A DNA stretch of 64,000 nt, from NCBI GenBank assembly GCA_050290265.1, contig JBNKHI010000003.1, positions 1 through 64,000 on the forward strand, given 5' to 3'. This stretch comes from JBNKFV01 sp050290265 (GTDB lineage: Bacteria; Pseudomonadota; Gammaproteobacteria; Pseudomonadales; Cellvibrionaceae). Within the stretch, counting starts at the first letter, position 1. Each line of letters begins with the position of its first letter. The position numbers were made by a program, and so were the translations under genes. Shown here piece by piece: positions 26,301-34,791 of the stretch. The notes beneath the pieces were generated by a model. It did no database searches, had not been told where the DNA came from, and saw only the letters and a program-made list of their open reading frames with translations.

Positions 26301-27511
26301 GTGGGCAGGAAGTCGGTGAAGACTGGCACCTGCAGCTGCAAAACCCGGTTTTAGCCGGCGATGTGATATGGCGAGCTGATGGCCCATTGAGCGTAGACCT
26401 GGATTATTTACGTTTGCCTGCATCGGCAGTAACTCCGGCGGAGGCTGTCGAATTACCCGCTGGGGAAACCTCTGTGGATACCCCGGTTGCCGCTGAAAAA
26501 CCTGCAGTTGACCCTTTGGCTGACATTGATCTGGCATCTATGGTTGATATCGACTTCAAAACCGCAGAATTTAAGATTGGTGAAGAAGCTTATGGTCAAT
26601 GGGCTTTCGCATTACGCAACCATATTCAAGCCGATGGTGTAGGGCAGGTGGATATTAGTAATATTCAGGCACTAGTGCGCGGCGCCACAATCACAGGTCT
26701 CGATGACGACGGCGCAACGTTTACTTGGCGTCAAACCGCAGAGGGCATGGCGAGTGCTTTTAAAGGGCGAATACTTGCAGATGGCATGCAGAATGTTTTA
26801 GCGGAGTGGCATCAACCGCGTTTACTTGAAAGTGAAAAAGCCGTATTTGAAGCGGACTGGCAGTGGGCTGGCTCGCCAGCAGCGATCAGTTTATTGGGGC
26901 TGAATGGAAGTCTGACGTTGGACGTTCAGCGCGGCACGTTTATTAAAGGCGCGGATGCTGGTGCTAATCCGCTATTGCGCTTAATGGGCTTGTTTAATTT
27001 TGACAGTTGGGCTCGGCGTTTGAAATTAGACTTTTCAGATCTTTATAGCGAGGGTATGGCGTTTGATAAAATTCAAGGTGAATTGCTGTTTGATAGCGGC
27101 CTGGTACAAATAGCGCAGCCCATTGTGGCGAAAACACCGTCATCGAAATTACAGTTGGCGGGTGTGATTGATTTGGAAAACGAAACATTGGATACGCGGT
27201 TGGTGGCCACTCTGCCGGTAGGTGGTAACTTGACGTTGATTTCTGCCTTAGCGGGTGGGCTACCCGTGGCTGCTGGTGTGTATGTGGCCAGCAAGTTATT
27301 TGAGAACCAGGTTGATAAGGTAGCAAGCGTTAGTTACAGCTTGAGCGGCGATTGGAGCGATCCGAGTGTCCGCTTTGATAAGCTGTTTGATGAAAATGCA
27401 GCAAAAAAAGCGGGACGAAACAGTGCAGCAACGGCTGAGGAGCTGCGCAAAGATTCAACTCCGGCAGCCCCGGTATCAGAAGATCAAGCGCCCGAGTCCG
27501 ATGGGCCATAA
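23348..27511 (+). CDS. yhdP: YhdP-family AsmA-like envelope protein
   Basis: YhdP belongs to the AsmA-like proteins thought to bridge the envelope and move phospholipids to the outer membrane. This is one very large frame (1387 residues). It starts with a basic segment and a single membrane helix (LLIIGVALMVQLGRELSPLV), followed by repetitive beta-strand-rich sequence typical of the DUF3971/AsmA region, and ends with LAGVIDLENETLDTRLVATLPVGGNLTLISALAGGLPVAAGVYVASKLF, the most conserved C-terminal part. It follows rng as in Pseudomonas. The usual neighbour tldD is absent. Confidence 0.92.
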   Translation: MPPMIRRLVKVFWRTCALLIIGVALMVQLGRELSPLVANQRGWIEQRLSAATGAQVSLGYVTADWVGLLPTLQLGNLSITASDNSDLQPLSVDSAAIQLDLSETLWRRQLIWKQLSLQGVKVSLQQSEIGSWGLPGLPVRASRSNAWFTNLDPLDMLLNSGRAELRDNIVDLQFSDGRKSNLRLPEILLENDSTDFHRISAALSIDGTDQGLNFIAEGLGDPRGLDFVGQGYLKLEQFPVDRFLQALPHTSAEPSLVLVKGAKAQLDLSIWLDWQENHNIGVVGQLGLTAENAQFETGMALPKRLESLVSGSWRSGQRWQFDISQLSSRWADTDTSIEGFSARLTRTPDNWQIYVPEIDTNAWLQATLNSHVLQGDAGDKVTDILTTLKPTGFLRQARVSIPVGDWKKLRLRAETDQLAVDSWRGAPALSGVDGYLESGLLNGFIALDSNAGFSMHYPTVYKEPLEYQKAYGTVGWNLQPDNNAVYVYSSLLNLEGEDGQASGVFKLFLPWKRGTAPSDLTLQIGLSNSLARYHKKYVPQLLPDSLLNWLDESILGGTIKQAGFLYRGRLKGEPSERAIQVFIDLDKGLLKYQPDWPAVSDINAQVVVDNGEVRTAVEAAKIYNTGIHNGVVSVVPNADGEGNILGIQAAIDGPAADGFSILRDNVLTLTNRHAAMAESDTGKSHKDSPNALQHWDLQGQLRADLDLHIPLSSGAPGHRQQVAVDLSEATLSMPDLNLVFDQVGGHLDYSDDKGLRADKLQGMVWGRPVNATITSTSNTGKRGRHSIFVNANSTAAPKQLAEWARRPELLFLDGDVAFTTLVEIPADVTDYGVKVSVTSDLKGVAVNLPDLLSKPADAAGSLRLDIPVHEGLARYELAYGEHLKGVFEERDGALVNGVLTFGAPAQLPVDPQILITGQLGQVDLQQWQNVLLEYQQFAQQLSLLSNKSASSSESTRETPALKLAVDLRLEQAQFKDLMLENLNVSGQEVGEDWHLQLQNPVLAGDVIWRADGPLSVDLDYLRLPASAVTPAEAVELPAGETSVDTPVAAEKPAVDPLADIDLASMVDIDFKTAEFKIGEEAYGQWAFALRNHIQADGVGQVDISNIQALVRGATITGLDDDGATFTWRQTAEGMASAFKGRILADGMQNVLAEWHQPRLLESEKAVFEADWQWAGSPAAISLLGLNGSLTLDVQRGTFIKGADAGANPLLRLMGLFNFDSWARRLKLDFSDLYSEGMAFDKIQGELLFDSGLVQIAQPIVAKTPSSKLQLAGVIDLENETLDTRLVATLPVGGNLTLISALAGGLPVAAGVYVASKLFENQVDKVASVSYSLSGDWSDPSVRFDKLFDENAAKKAGRNSAATAEELRKDSTPAAPVSEDQAPESDGP

Positions 27512-27533
27512 TCAAATTTAGTGACCTGGTAGG

Positions 27534-28040
27534 TTATTCGCCTACTTGCTCCAGTACCAACCGAAATAACTTACGTGCATTGGCCGGCGGTTTCTTTTCT
27601 TTACGTTCTTTGGCGGCACCGCGAATGAGTTGGCGTAAGAGTTGAACGTCGGTTGTTGGATACAAGTTTAAGAATTCGGTGACGACACTAGGGCCCTCAT
27701 CAATCAAACGATCGCGCCAGGCTTCTGCGGCGTGATGCATTTGAATATGCTGGTGATGCTTTTTCTCAAAGTCTTCTAATTTTGCCTTGATAGCTTCATG
27801 GTCTGAATTGCGCAGAAGCTTTCCAATAAACCGTAGTTGGCGTCGGCGAGCTTCCTTGTGCTTCATGATTCTGGCTTGTTGAATAGCTTCCATCAGGTCG
27901 CCTTCAAGCTCCAGACTTGCTAGCTGGCTATTGCTGAGGTTTGTGATTTCTTCGCCCATATCTTGCAGGGCTTTCATTTCTCTTTTGATCTGGCTTCTAC
28001 TGGGGCCAAGATCTTCTTCAAAATCGTCGTCGTAATTCAT
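27534..28040 (-). CDS. darP: DarP/YjgA ribosome-biogenesis factor
   Basis: DarP (YjgA, DUF615) associates with late 50S precursors and supports peptidyl-transferase centre maturation. The 168-residue acidic-to-basic helical protein starts MNYDDDFEEDLGPSRSQIKREMKALQDMGEEI and contains ARRRQLRFIGKLLRN and a final PANARKLFRLVLEQV, all typical of the family. It is convergent with yhdP, 22 bp away. Confidence 0.93.
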   Translation of the reverse strand: MNYDDDFEEDLGPSRSQIKREMKALQDMGEEITNLSNSQLASLELEGDLMEAIQQARIMKHKEARRRQLRFIGKLLRNSDHEAIKAKLEDFEKKHHQHIQMHHAAEAWRDRLIDEGPSVVTEFLNLYPTTDVQLLRQLIRGAAKERKEKKPPANARKLFRLVLEQVGE

Positions 28041-28101
28041 TATAGGTTTCGCGGTAATGGTTGAAAATTTACAGGTAGATTGGCTGTTAGCGATTGTTGT
28101 A

Positions 28102-29472
28102 TCACGCGTAAAAGTACGTAGCTAATCCGAGAAAAGCAAAAAAGCCCACAACATCAGTAACCGTTGTGAGAGCGACGCCGCCGGCAAGCGCCGGATCAAT
28201 TTTAAGGCTGCGCAGGGCAAGGGGTAGCAAAGCACCTGCGACGGCAGCTGTAGCCAAATTGATCAGCATAGCGGCGGCGATAATATAGGCTATGGTTATG
28301 TCGTCGAACCAAATGGCTGCGATAACGCCCATAACTGCGGCCCAAAGCAAGCCATTCAAAATACCAACGGTAAACTCACGAGACAGTAACCAGCGCATAT
28401 TACTGCGCCCTATGTGGCCCAAAGCCATGCCGCGTATGACCACCGTTAGTGTTTGACTGCCAGCGACGCCACCCATGCTGGCGACAATAGGCATTAACAC
28501 CGCCAAAGCTACAACCTTGTCAATTGTACCTTGGAATACGTTGATAACGGCAGATGCAATAATGGCTGTGAGTAAGTTTACGCCAAGCCATACGGCACGC
28601 CTTGGCGAGGTTCGTATTACTGGGGCAAAAGTATCTTCGTCTTCATCGAGACCGGCCATACTCATCAACGAGTGGTCGGCATCTTCGATAATGACGTCGA
28701 CCACATCGTCAATGGTAATACGGCCAACTACTCGGCCTTCATCGTCGACCACTGGTGCTGATACCCAGTCATAGCGTTCAAATAAGCCGGCGACCTCTTT
28801 ATCTGACAGGTAAACCGGTATGGGCTCGAAGTCTGATGTCATCATCTCACGAACAGTCAGGTTGGGATCTGAGGTCAGCAGAGTACTCAATGACAGTAAG
28901 CCCAAGTATTCATCGTTGCGGTTAACGACTATCAGGTTGTCCGTTGATGCAGGGATTTCTCGATGGCGGCGCAAGTAGCGTAGCACTACGTCGAGAGTAA
29001 GGCTTGGGCGAACACTGATGACATCGGTGTTCATCAAACCGCCAGCGGTGTCCTCATTATACGAGAGTACAGATTCGACGCGCTGCCTGTTTTGCTCAGA
29101 CATGGCCGCGAGAACCTCGGAAATTACGGTGTCTGGCAGTTGCTGTAATATGTCTGCTATGTCATCTGCGTCAAGGCTCTCGGTGACTTCTGCAACCTTT
29201 TTACTGTCCATGCGCTGCAGAAACTGGCTTTGCACGTCATCAGTGAGTTCTTGCAGTACTTCACCTTCCTGCTCACTGTCGATAAGTCGCCACAAGACCC
29301 AGCGAGTAGATGGAGGTGATGACTCTAATAAATGGGCAATGGCGACAGGCTGCAAGGCATTGAGCATTCTGCTCACTTGCTTAAACGTTCCGCTTTCCAG
29401 CGCCGTATGTAAGGCGCTTAGATGCGATTGCGTTTGCTTGTGGAGTTCTTTGATCTTTTTACTTTTTGCCAT
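28102..29472 (-). CDS. mgtE: MgtE-family magnesium transporter
   Basis: MgtE is a Mg2+-gated channel/transporter of the inner membrane. The 456 residues follow the family layout: an N-terminal superhelical MgtE_N domain (about 30-130), a CBS pair (about 140-255, with the end of the second reading VVDDEGRVVGRITIDDVVDVIIEDADHSL), and a C-terminal pore of about five membrane helices beginning RRAVWLGVNLLTAIIASAVINVF and including PIVASMGGVAGSQTLTVVIRGMALG. It lies past npr on the same strand, with a 135-bp gap that may hold its own promoter. Confidence 0.96.
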   Translation of the reverse strand: MAKSKKIKELHKQTQSHLSALHTALESGTFKQVSRMLNALQPVAIAHLLESSPPSTRWVLWRLIDSEQEGEVLQELTDDVQSQFLQRMDSKKVAEVTESLDADDIADILQQLPDTVISEVLAAMSEQNRQRVESVLSYNEDTAGGLMNTDVISVRPSLTLDVVLRYLRRHREIPASTDNLIVVNRNDEYLGLLSLSTLLTSDPNLTVREMMTSDFEPIPVYLSDKEVAGLFERYDWVSAPVVDDEGRVVGRITIDDVVDVIIEDADHSLMSMAGLDEDEDTFAPVIRTSPRRAVWLGVNLLTAIIASAVINVFQGTIDKVVALAVLMPIVASMGGVAGSQTLTVVIRGMALGHIGRSNMRWLLSREFTVGILNGLLWAAVMGVIAAIWFDDITIAYIIAAAMLINLATAAVAGALLPLALRSLKIDPALAGGVALTTVTDVVGFFAFLGLATYFYA

Positions 29473-29607
29473 GACAGATAGTGTTTACGCAGTGAACCAG
29501 GCCGTTGGTGGCGTAGTGTACTGATTGCAGCTGTCATGCTCTAGGAAAACTTTATTGTGAAGGGTTTTGATGTCGTGCTGGATAAGGTTTTTACCGGGCT
29601 CTGGCGT

Positions 29608-29877
29608 TTATTCTTCTTCGCCAAAGCGGTCATTGATCAGTAAGCAGAGTGCGTCCAGAGCTTGCTGCTCATCATCACCATCGCAGCTAATGTGTAATGT
29701 AGTACCTTGGCTTGCGGCCAGTAACATCAATGACATGATGCTCTTGCCATCGACTTGCTTACCATTCACTTTTGTTTGAATTTTGCTGCTAAATCTCGCT
29801 GCAGTACTGGCAAACTTGGATGCCGCGCGCGCGTGCAGGCCGAGCTTATTTATGATGGTTATTTCTTTGTCGATCAT
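29608..29877 (-). CDS. ptsO: HPr-like phosphocarrier NPr of the nitrogen PTS
   Basis: NPr relays phosphate from PtsP (EI-Ntr) to PtsN (EIIA-Ntr), a regulatory cascade that moves no sugar. The 89 residues have phospho-accepting His15 in NKLGLHARAASKF and the family's VDGKSIMSLMLLAASQGTTL. It is 14 bp past rapZ in the rpoN-hpf-ptsN-rapZ-npr order known from E. coli and Pseudomonas. Confidence 0.94.
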   Translation of the reverse strand: MIDKEITIINKLGLHARAASKFASTAARFSSKIQTKVNGKQVDGKSIMSLMLLAASQGTTLHISCDGDDEQQALDALCLLINDRFGEEE

Positions 29878-29891
29878 AGTTCGGTGTCCAG

Positions 29892-30752
29892 CTATTTCTT
29901 GCGGCTTAACTCGCGGTGGCGCACGAGGGTGTTTTTAAAGTGTTTAGAGCAGCGTTCATAAAGCGACTCGCTGACGAAAACCGATCGATGCTGTCCACCC
30001 GTGCAGCCCACAGCAACGGTGAAATAGCTACGATTGCTGGCTTCGAAACGCGGTAGCCAAGCATCCAGATAGGTCATAATGTCGTTAATCATATCCTGTA
30101 CATCGCTTTCTTGGCCGAGATAATCTTTGACCGGCTGGTCGAGACCAGAATAGGGCCTTAAGTTTGGTTTCCAGTAAGGGTTTGGTAAGCAGCGAACATC
30201 AAACACCATGTCAGCATCAATTGGCACGCCGTGTTTGAAACCAAATGACTGAAATAAAATGGCCATGCCGCTAGAGCTGTCTGTGGAAATACGCTTCTTG
30301 ATCACATCGCGCAGTTCATGCAGGCTCAGTTCGCTGCTATCTACCACCAGATCGGCGACATTCATAATAGGAGCAAGCAGCTCTCGTTCTTTGTTGACCG
30401 CTTCCTTTAGGTCTGTGTCTTGGTTGCTCAGTGGGTGCTTGCGACGGGTTTCGCTGAACCGCTGGATTAAAACGTCATCCCTGGCATCAAGAAAAATAAC
30501 GGTGCAGTCTAAACCCTCAAGCTGTGCAGAAGCGATAATCGACGGAAATAGATCAAAATCCTGCCAAACGTTGCGTGCGTCGATACTAACAGCAACTTTT
30601 TGTGCTGTTTTGTGCGACTTAGTCTGGGTAATAAAGCCAGGCAGTAGGCTTGCAGGCAGATTGTCTACGCAGGTAAAGCCTGAATCTTCGAGCACATGCA
30701 ATGCGCTGCTTTTTCCAGAGCCTGATCGTCCGCTGATGATGATTAACTGCAT
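29892..30752 (-). CDS. rapZ: RNase adapter protein RapZ
   Basis: RapZ binds RNA and, in enterobacteria, directs RNase E to the small RNA GlmZ to control glucosamine-6-phosphate synthesis. The 286 residues have Walker A GRSGSGKS (8-15), the DARDDVLIQRFSETRRKHPL segment, and the C-terminal RNA-binding GCTGGQHRSVFVSESLYERC. It is placed between ptsN and npr, as expected. GlmZ-type control in this organism is inference. Confidence 0.96.
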   Translation of the reverse strand: MQLIIISGRSGSGKSSALHVLEDSGFTCVDNLPASLLPGFITQTKSHKTAQKVAVSIDARNVWQDFDLFPSIIASAQLEGLDCTVIFLDARDDVLIQRFSETRRKHPLSNQDTDLKEAVNKERELLAPIMNVADLVVDSSELSLHELRDVIKKRISTDSSSGMAILFQSFGFKHGVPIDADMVFDVRCLPNPYWKPNLRPYSGLDQPVKDYLGQESDVQDMINDIMTYLDAWLPRFEASNRSYFTVAVGCTGGQHRSVFVSESLYERCSKHFKNTLVRHRELSRKK

Positions 30753-30847
30753 ATTGATTAAACCTGCATTGAATCTTGAAAGTGATTAATTCTGACTTGT
30801 TTAATGGGTTCTTTGGTGCGACTGTCAGACGATTTGTAGCTAACCTG

Positions 30848-31306
30848 CTAGTCTATGGGAGCAGTTGCGGCCTCGTAAAGGGCCTCTGGAGATTGCGCCT
30901 CGCGTAATTGTCGCACAACCTTTGGGTTGGTAAATCTTTCTGCAAGTGCTGCTAGCGTCTGCAGGTGATCTTCATGAGATTCTTCTGGCACTATTAACGC
31001 AAATACCAGGTCGACTGGCTCGTTATCTACGGCGTCAAAATCAATAGGTTCGGCTAACTTCAATAAGGTGCCAATTGTGCCTGTGCAATTGTCAATTCTA
31101 CAGTGGGGGATAGCAATACCGTGCCCCAGGCCTGTCGATCCCAGTCTTTCCCGGGCTATTAGGCGACGGAATAATTCATCGGCGTCCAGCGTTGGAATAT
31201 CGTTGGCAATCAGGGTTGCCAGATGTTGTAAAACACGTTTTTTGCTAACGCCCTCAACGCCGCACAGAGTGCGGCTGGGGCTGATGATTGTATCTAGAGG
31301 AGTCAT
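30848..31306 (-). CDS. ptsN: nitrogen-regulatory PTS component EIIA-Ntr
   Basis: PtsN is the terminal phospho-acceptor of the nitrogen PTS and regulates potassium and nitrogen/carbon balance proteins by its phosphorylation state. The 152-residue PTS EIIA type 2 domain has the phospho-accepting His68 in GHGIAIPHCR and the following LVFALIVPEESHEDHLQTLAALAE. Its ATG overlaps the hpf stop codon (TAATG), so the two genes are translationally coupled. Confidence 0.95.
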   Translation of the reverse strand: MTPLDTIISPSRTLCGVEGVSKKRVLQHLATLIANDIPTLDADELFRRLIARERLGSTGLGHGIAIPHCRIDNCTGTIGTLLKLAEPIDFDAVDNEPVDLVFALIVPEESHEDHLQTLAALAERFTNPKVVRQLREAQSPEALYEAATAPID

Positions 31307-31596
31307 TATCGATGTTCGCGAAGTTTCTCTTTGTGTTTAAGTAGCTGACGATCAAGTTTTTCGGACATTTGATCGATAGCGGTGTATAGGTCTTCTGATT
31401 CCGAGTCGGCAAAAATGTCTTTTCCACTGACGTGAACAGAAGCCTCTGCTTTCTGTATAAGCTTATCGACCGACAAAATAACATTGGTGCTGGTAATTTG
31501 ATCGTTATGCTTGCTGAGTTTGCTTAACTTAGCGTTCACGTAATCTTTAATTGAGTCGGTCAAGTCTACGTGGTGGCCAGCAATTGTTACTTGCAT
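31306..31596 (-). CDS. hpf: ribosome hibernation promoting factor, short form
   Basis: HPF binds the decoding region of 30S subunits in stationary phase and promotes 100S dimers. The 96-residue short form starts MQVTIAGHHVDLTDSIKDYVNAKLSKLSKH and lacks the long C-terminal domain. It lies between rpoN and ptsN, as in E. coli and Pseudomonas. Short forms usually act with RMF, not seen here. Confidence 0.95.
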   Translation of the reverse strand: MQVTIAGHHVDLTDSIKDYVNAKLSKLSKHNDQITSTNVILSVDKLIQKAEASVHVSGKDIFADSESEDLYTAIDQMSEKLDRQLLKHKEKLREHR

Positions 31597-31768
31597 ACTT
31601 AGTTCCTCATCATTAGGCGCATCTGCGCTTTTACTTTGTACAGCAAGCCGAAAATGTAACCTGCTGCCTGTTGAAACTTTGCATTACTCAGAGCTTAGTG
31701 GCGTCGATAAAAATTAAGTTCTATATTTTTCCTATTCCTACGCGTGACTAACGAGATTTAGATTAAGT

Positions 31769-33316
31769 TTAGACTAAGCGCTTTCGTTCGTTAGAGGCTG
31801 GGATGCTGAGAGACTCTCGATATTTGGCGATGGTGCGCCGCGCCACTTGAATACCTTGATCCGCTAGCAGGGTTGTAATTTTGCTGTCGCTCAACGGTTT
31901 GCGAGGGCTTTCAGCAGCTACCAGTTTCTTAATAATAGCTCGAATGGCCGTAGACGAGCATTCTCCCCCGGTGTCGGTACTGACATGACTGGAAAAGAAG
32001 TACTTCAGTTCGAAAATACCTTGGGGGGTATGAATAAACTTCTGTGTCGTGACGCGAGATATGGTGGACTCGTGCATGCCTACATCTTCAGCTACATCGT
32101 GTAAGACCAATGGTTTCATGGCTTCGGCACCGTAGTCAAGGAAGCCTCTTTGTTTCTCTACAATGCAGGTAGCAACCTTTAGCAGTGTTTCGTTACGACT
32201 CTGGAGGCTTTTTAAAAACCAGCGCGCCTCCTGTAAGTTGTCGCGCAAGAATGTGTTGTCATCGCTGGAGTCTGCACGTTTAACCAGTGCTGCATAGTCA
32301 GTATTAATCCGGATTTTGGGTGCGATATCTGGATTTAGTTGCACTGTCCAACGGTCGTTATGTTTCACAACGAAGACATCAGGTACGACGTATTCTGTTT
32401 CGCTGCTATCAATTAAGTCACCTGGGCTAGGATTCAGGGTTTGAATGAGGTCTACCGCAACTTTCAACTCGCTTTCTTTAATTTTGCAGCGCCGCATTAG
32501 CAATTTGTAATCGCGATTGCCTAAACTGACCAGGTGTTCGCTGACGATTTGTTTGGCGGCTTTTATGCCTGGCGTCTGCGCGGAAAATTGATTGAGCTGT
32601 ATCAGCAGGCAGTCGCGTAGATCTTGGGCTGCGACTCCGGGAGGATCAAACTGTTGAACGCGGTGCAATACTGCATAAAATTCATCCTCTTCAAAATCGT
32701 CGAGCATTTCAGCTAAACCTGCAAAAATTTCGTCGACGCTTGACTGGAGTATGCCGTTAGGGGCTACTGCATCAATAATGCTTTCCGCAACTAAACGATC
32801 GCGGTCGCCCATTGGGGTTAAATTAAGTTGCCACTGGAGGTGGTCTTGCAGTGTTTCGGTGGCGCTTCTGCGAGAGTCGTAATCAAAGTCATCATCTCCG
32901 CTTGGGCCAGATGAACTTGATGAGCTGGAGGTTGATGATGATTGATAGATTTCGTCCCAGTCTGTATCTACCGGGAGGTCGCTGGGAATGTCATTGGTCC
33001 ATTCGCTATCCAGTTCGTTTTCGCGCTCCTTGCGCTCTTGTAAGTCGCTGGCTTCGCTTCTCTCGCTATCGTCGTTACTGTTTTTGCTTTCGTCTCTGTT
33101 GCGCTCTTGAAGCGTTCCTTCTGTGTCGTTGTTGGATGTTTCGATATCACTATCTTGACCATCTTCACTGATTTCAAGCATCGGGTTGGACTCAAGTGCT
33201 TCTTGAATCTCATTTTGTAAGTCGAGTGTGGACAGCTGCAACAGTCGGATAGCCTGCTGTAGTTGCGGCGTCATGGTCAGCTGCTGACCCAGTTTTAACT
33301 GTAAGGATTGTTTCAT
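31769..33316 (-). CDS. rpoN: RNA polymerase sigma-54 factor
   Basis: Sigma-54 directs polymerase to -24/-12 promoters that need AAA+ activators. The 515 residues show the Gln/Leu-rich region I (MKQSLQLKLGQQLTMTPQLQQAIRLLQLSTLDLQNEIQEAL), an acidic, Ser-rich region II (about residues 52-150, including a run of serines), the core-binding part, and the RpoN box VARRTIAKYRESLSIPAS before the C-terminal end. Region II is variable in the family, but here it is rather long and low in complexity. It is followed by hpf. Confidence 0.97.
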   Translation of the reverse strand: MKQSLQLKLGQQLTMTPQLQQAIRLLQLSTLDLQNEIQEALESNPMLEISEDGQDSDIETSNNDTEGTLQERNRDESKNSNDDSERSEASDLQERKERENELDSEWTNDIPSDLPVDTDWDEIYQSSSTSSSSSSSGPSGDDDFDYDSRRSATETLQDHLQWQLNLTPMGDRDRLVAESIIDAVAPNGILQSSVDEIFAGLAEMLDDFEEDEFYAVLHRVQQFDPPGVAAQDLRDCLLIQLNQFSAQTPGIKAAKQIVSEHLVSLGNRDYKLLMRRCKIKESELKVAVDLIQTLNPSPGDLIDSSETEYVVPDVFVVKHNDRWTVQLNPDIAPKIRINTDYAALVKRADSSDDNTFLRDNLQEARWFLKSLQSRNETLLKVATCIVEKQRGFLDYGAEAMKPLVLHDVAEDVGMHESTISRVTTQKFIHTPQGIFELKYFFSSHVSTDTGGECSSTAIRAIIKKLVAAESPRKPLSDSKITTLLADQGIQVARRTIAKYRESLSIPASNERKRLV

Positions 33317-33514
33317 TTTGGCTTACACACGTCCTTAGCCTTAGCAAACTTGGTGTATTCAGTGATGCTGATTGAGCTTTGACAGCGGGCTCAACTGAAT
33401 ACTGGGTAATAGGCAGTGTAGTACTGCGTTTCGTGCGAAGCAATATTGACAAGCAAAATTTATGCCGTAGAACGGTGTTTATTTGCAGTGGGTCTTTCGT
33501 TCGTTGGGGGAGGG

Positions 33515-34240
33515 CTAGAGGCGGAATTGCTCGCCTAGGTAGACTTCTCGGACTTTTTCGTTGCTGAGAATGTCTTCGGAGCTACCTTCAGCAATAATGT
33601 GTCCTTCGCTTACTATAAATGCGTTTTCGCAAATGTCTAGGGTGTCACGCACATTATGGTCGGTAATTAATACGCCAATGCCCCGATTTTTTAGATGGCT
33701 GATGATATTTTTGATATCGCCTACTGAAATAGGGTCTACGCCGGCAAAGGGTTCGTCAAGTAATACAAACTTGGGTTCCATTGCGAGTGTGCGAGCTATC
33801 TCAACACGTCGTCTTTCTCCGCCCGAAAGCGCCATGCCCAGGCTATCTTTGATATGGGTAATATGGAATTCACGTAATAGTTGGTCGAGCTTGTCCAGTC
33901 GCTGGGTACGGTTTAATTCGCCTCGTAACTCAAGAATGGCGAGGATGTTATCGGCAACGGTAAGTTTACGAAAAACAGACGCCTCTTGAGGCAGATAGCC
34001 AATGCCTTTGCGCGCGCGGCCATGCATGGGCAAGTGTGTAATGTTTTCTTGGTCGATCAGTATGTCGCCGCGATCAGCTTTGATTAAACCAGCGATCATA
34101 TAAAAACAGGTTGTTTTACCGGCACCGTTGGGCCCAAGTAGCCCAACAATTTGGCCTTGGCTGACTTCCACATTAACATCAATGACCACCTGTCTGCCCT
34201 TGTAGGCTTTAGCCAGATGAGAAGCTTTTAACGTGGTCAT
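33515..34240 (-). CDS. lptB: LPS export ABC transporter ATP-binding protein LptB
   Basis: LptB is the ATPase of the LptBFG transporter that pulls LPS from the inner membrane onto the LptCA bridge. The 241 residues have Walker A GPNGAGKTT, the signature LSGGERRRVEIA, Walker B FVLLDEPFAGVDP and the switch His (ITDHNVRDTLDI). It overlaps lptA by 4 nt. LptF and LptG are encoded elsewhere, as is usual. Confidence 0.97.
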   Translation of the reverse strand: MTTLKASHLAKAYKGRQVVIDVNVEVSQGQIVGLLGPNGAGKTTCFYMIAGLIKADRGDILIDQENITHLPMHGRARKGIGYLPQEASVFRKLTVADNILAILELRGELNRTQRLDKLDQLLREFHITHIKDSLGMALSGGERRRVEIARTLAMEPKFVLLDEPFAGVDPISVGDIKNIISHLKNRGIGVLITDHNVRDTLDICENAFIVSEGHIIAEGSSEDILSNEKVREVYLGEQFRL

Positions 34241-34791
34241 TTTTCAGGGGCGCTCTTGTTGGGTTCTGGAGATTGTTGTGTTGTGGCGGCAGGAATAACC
34301 ATTTCAACTCGGCTCGGGCTTTCCGTTGTGCCGGCTTTCATGATAGAGGATTGGATATCGTAGTCGATTCTTTCACCTTTTAACGTAGCTCCGCCTTGTT
34401 TCACCGACGCTTGCTCAATCAGATGTAGCTTTTCGGTATCTATGTAATATTGGATGGTGTTTCCTGTTGCCTTAACCAGTTCTTTGTCTAACTCTGGCTG
34501 CTGTTGATAGCGTGCAGGGCTGCCCATGGCAATAATGTGTGTAACTTTGCTGCCTTTGCTGTGAATCGTGATCCTGTCCGCTTCAATGCGAAGGCTGCCT
34601 TGAGTCATTTCTACTTTACCACTATAGGTGGTTTGACCGTTTTTCTCATTGCGTTCAGCCGTGTCAGATTGAATGCGAATGGGTTGTTCTCGGTCGCTAG
34701 GCAGTGCTGTTGCGGTAATACTGTTGATACTCAAAAGGAGTACTAACACGGTAAACAAGTATATTTTTCGCCTGTGGCTAGTTGGGTGCAT
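34237..34791 (-). CDS. lptA: periplasmic LPS-bridge protein LptA
   Basis: LptA forms the beta-jellyroll bridge that carries LPS across the periplasm. The 184 residues have an N-terminal signal peptide (IYLFTVLVLLLSINSITATALPS) and the OstA-type core RIQSDTAERNEKNGQTTYSGKVEMTQGSLRIEADRITIH. It ends in a Pro/Gln/Ser-rich tail. It overlaps lptC (14 nt) and lptB (4 nt), so lptCAB is tightly coupled. Confidence 0.96.
   Translation of the reverse strand: MHPTSHRRKIYLFTVLVLLLSINSITATALPSDREQPIRIQSDTAERNEKNGQTTYSGKVEMTQGSLRIEADRITIHSKGSKVTHIIAMGSPARYQQQPELDKELVKATGNTIQYYIDTEKLHLIEQASVKQGGATLKGERIDYDIQSSIMKAGTTESPSRVEMVIPAATTQQSPEPNKSAPEK

Noticed and set aside
29018..29524. 168-codon plus-strand frame over mgtE
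   Set aside because: Cys/Ser-rich shadow of the mgtE frame, without family character.
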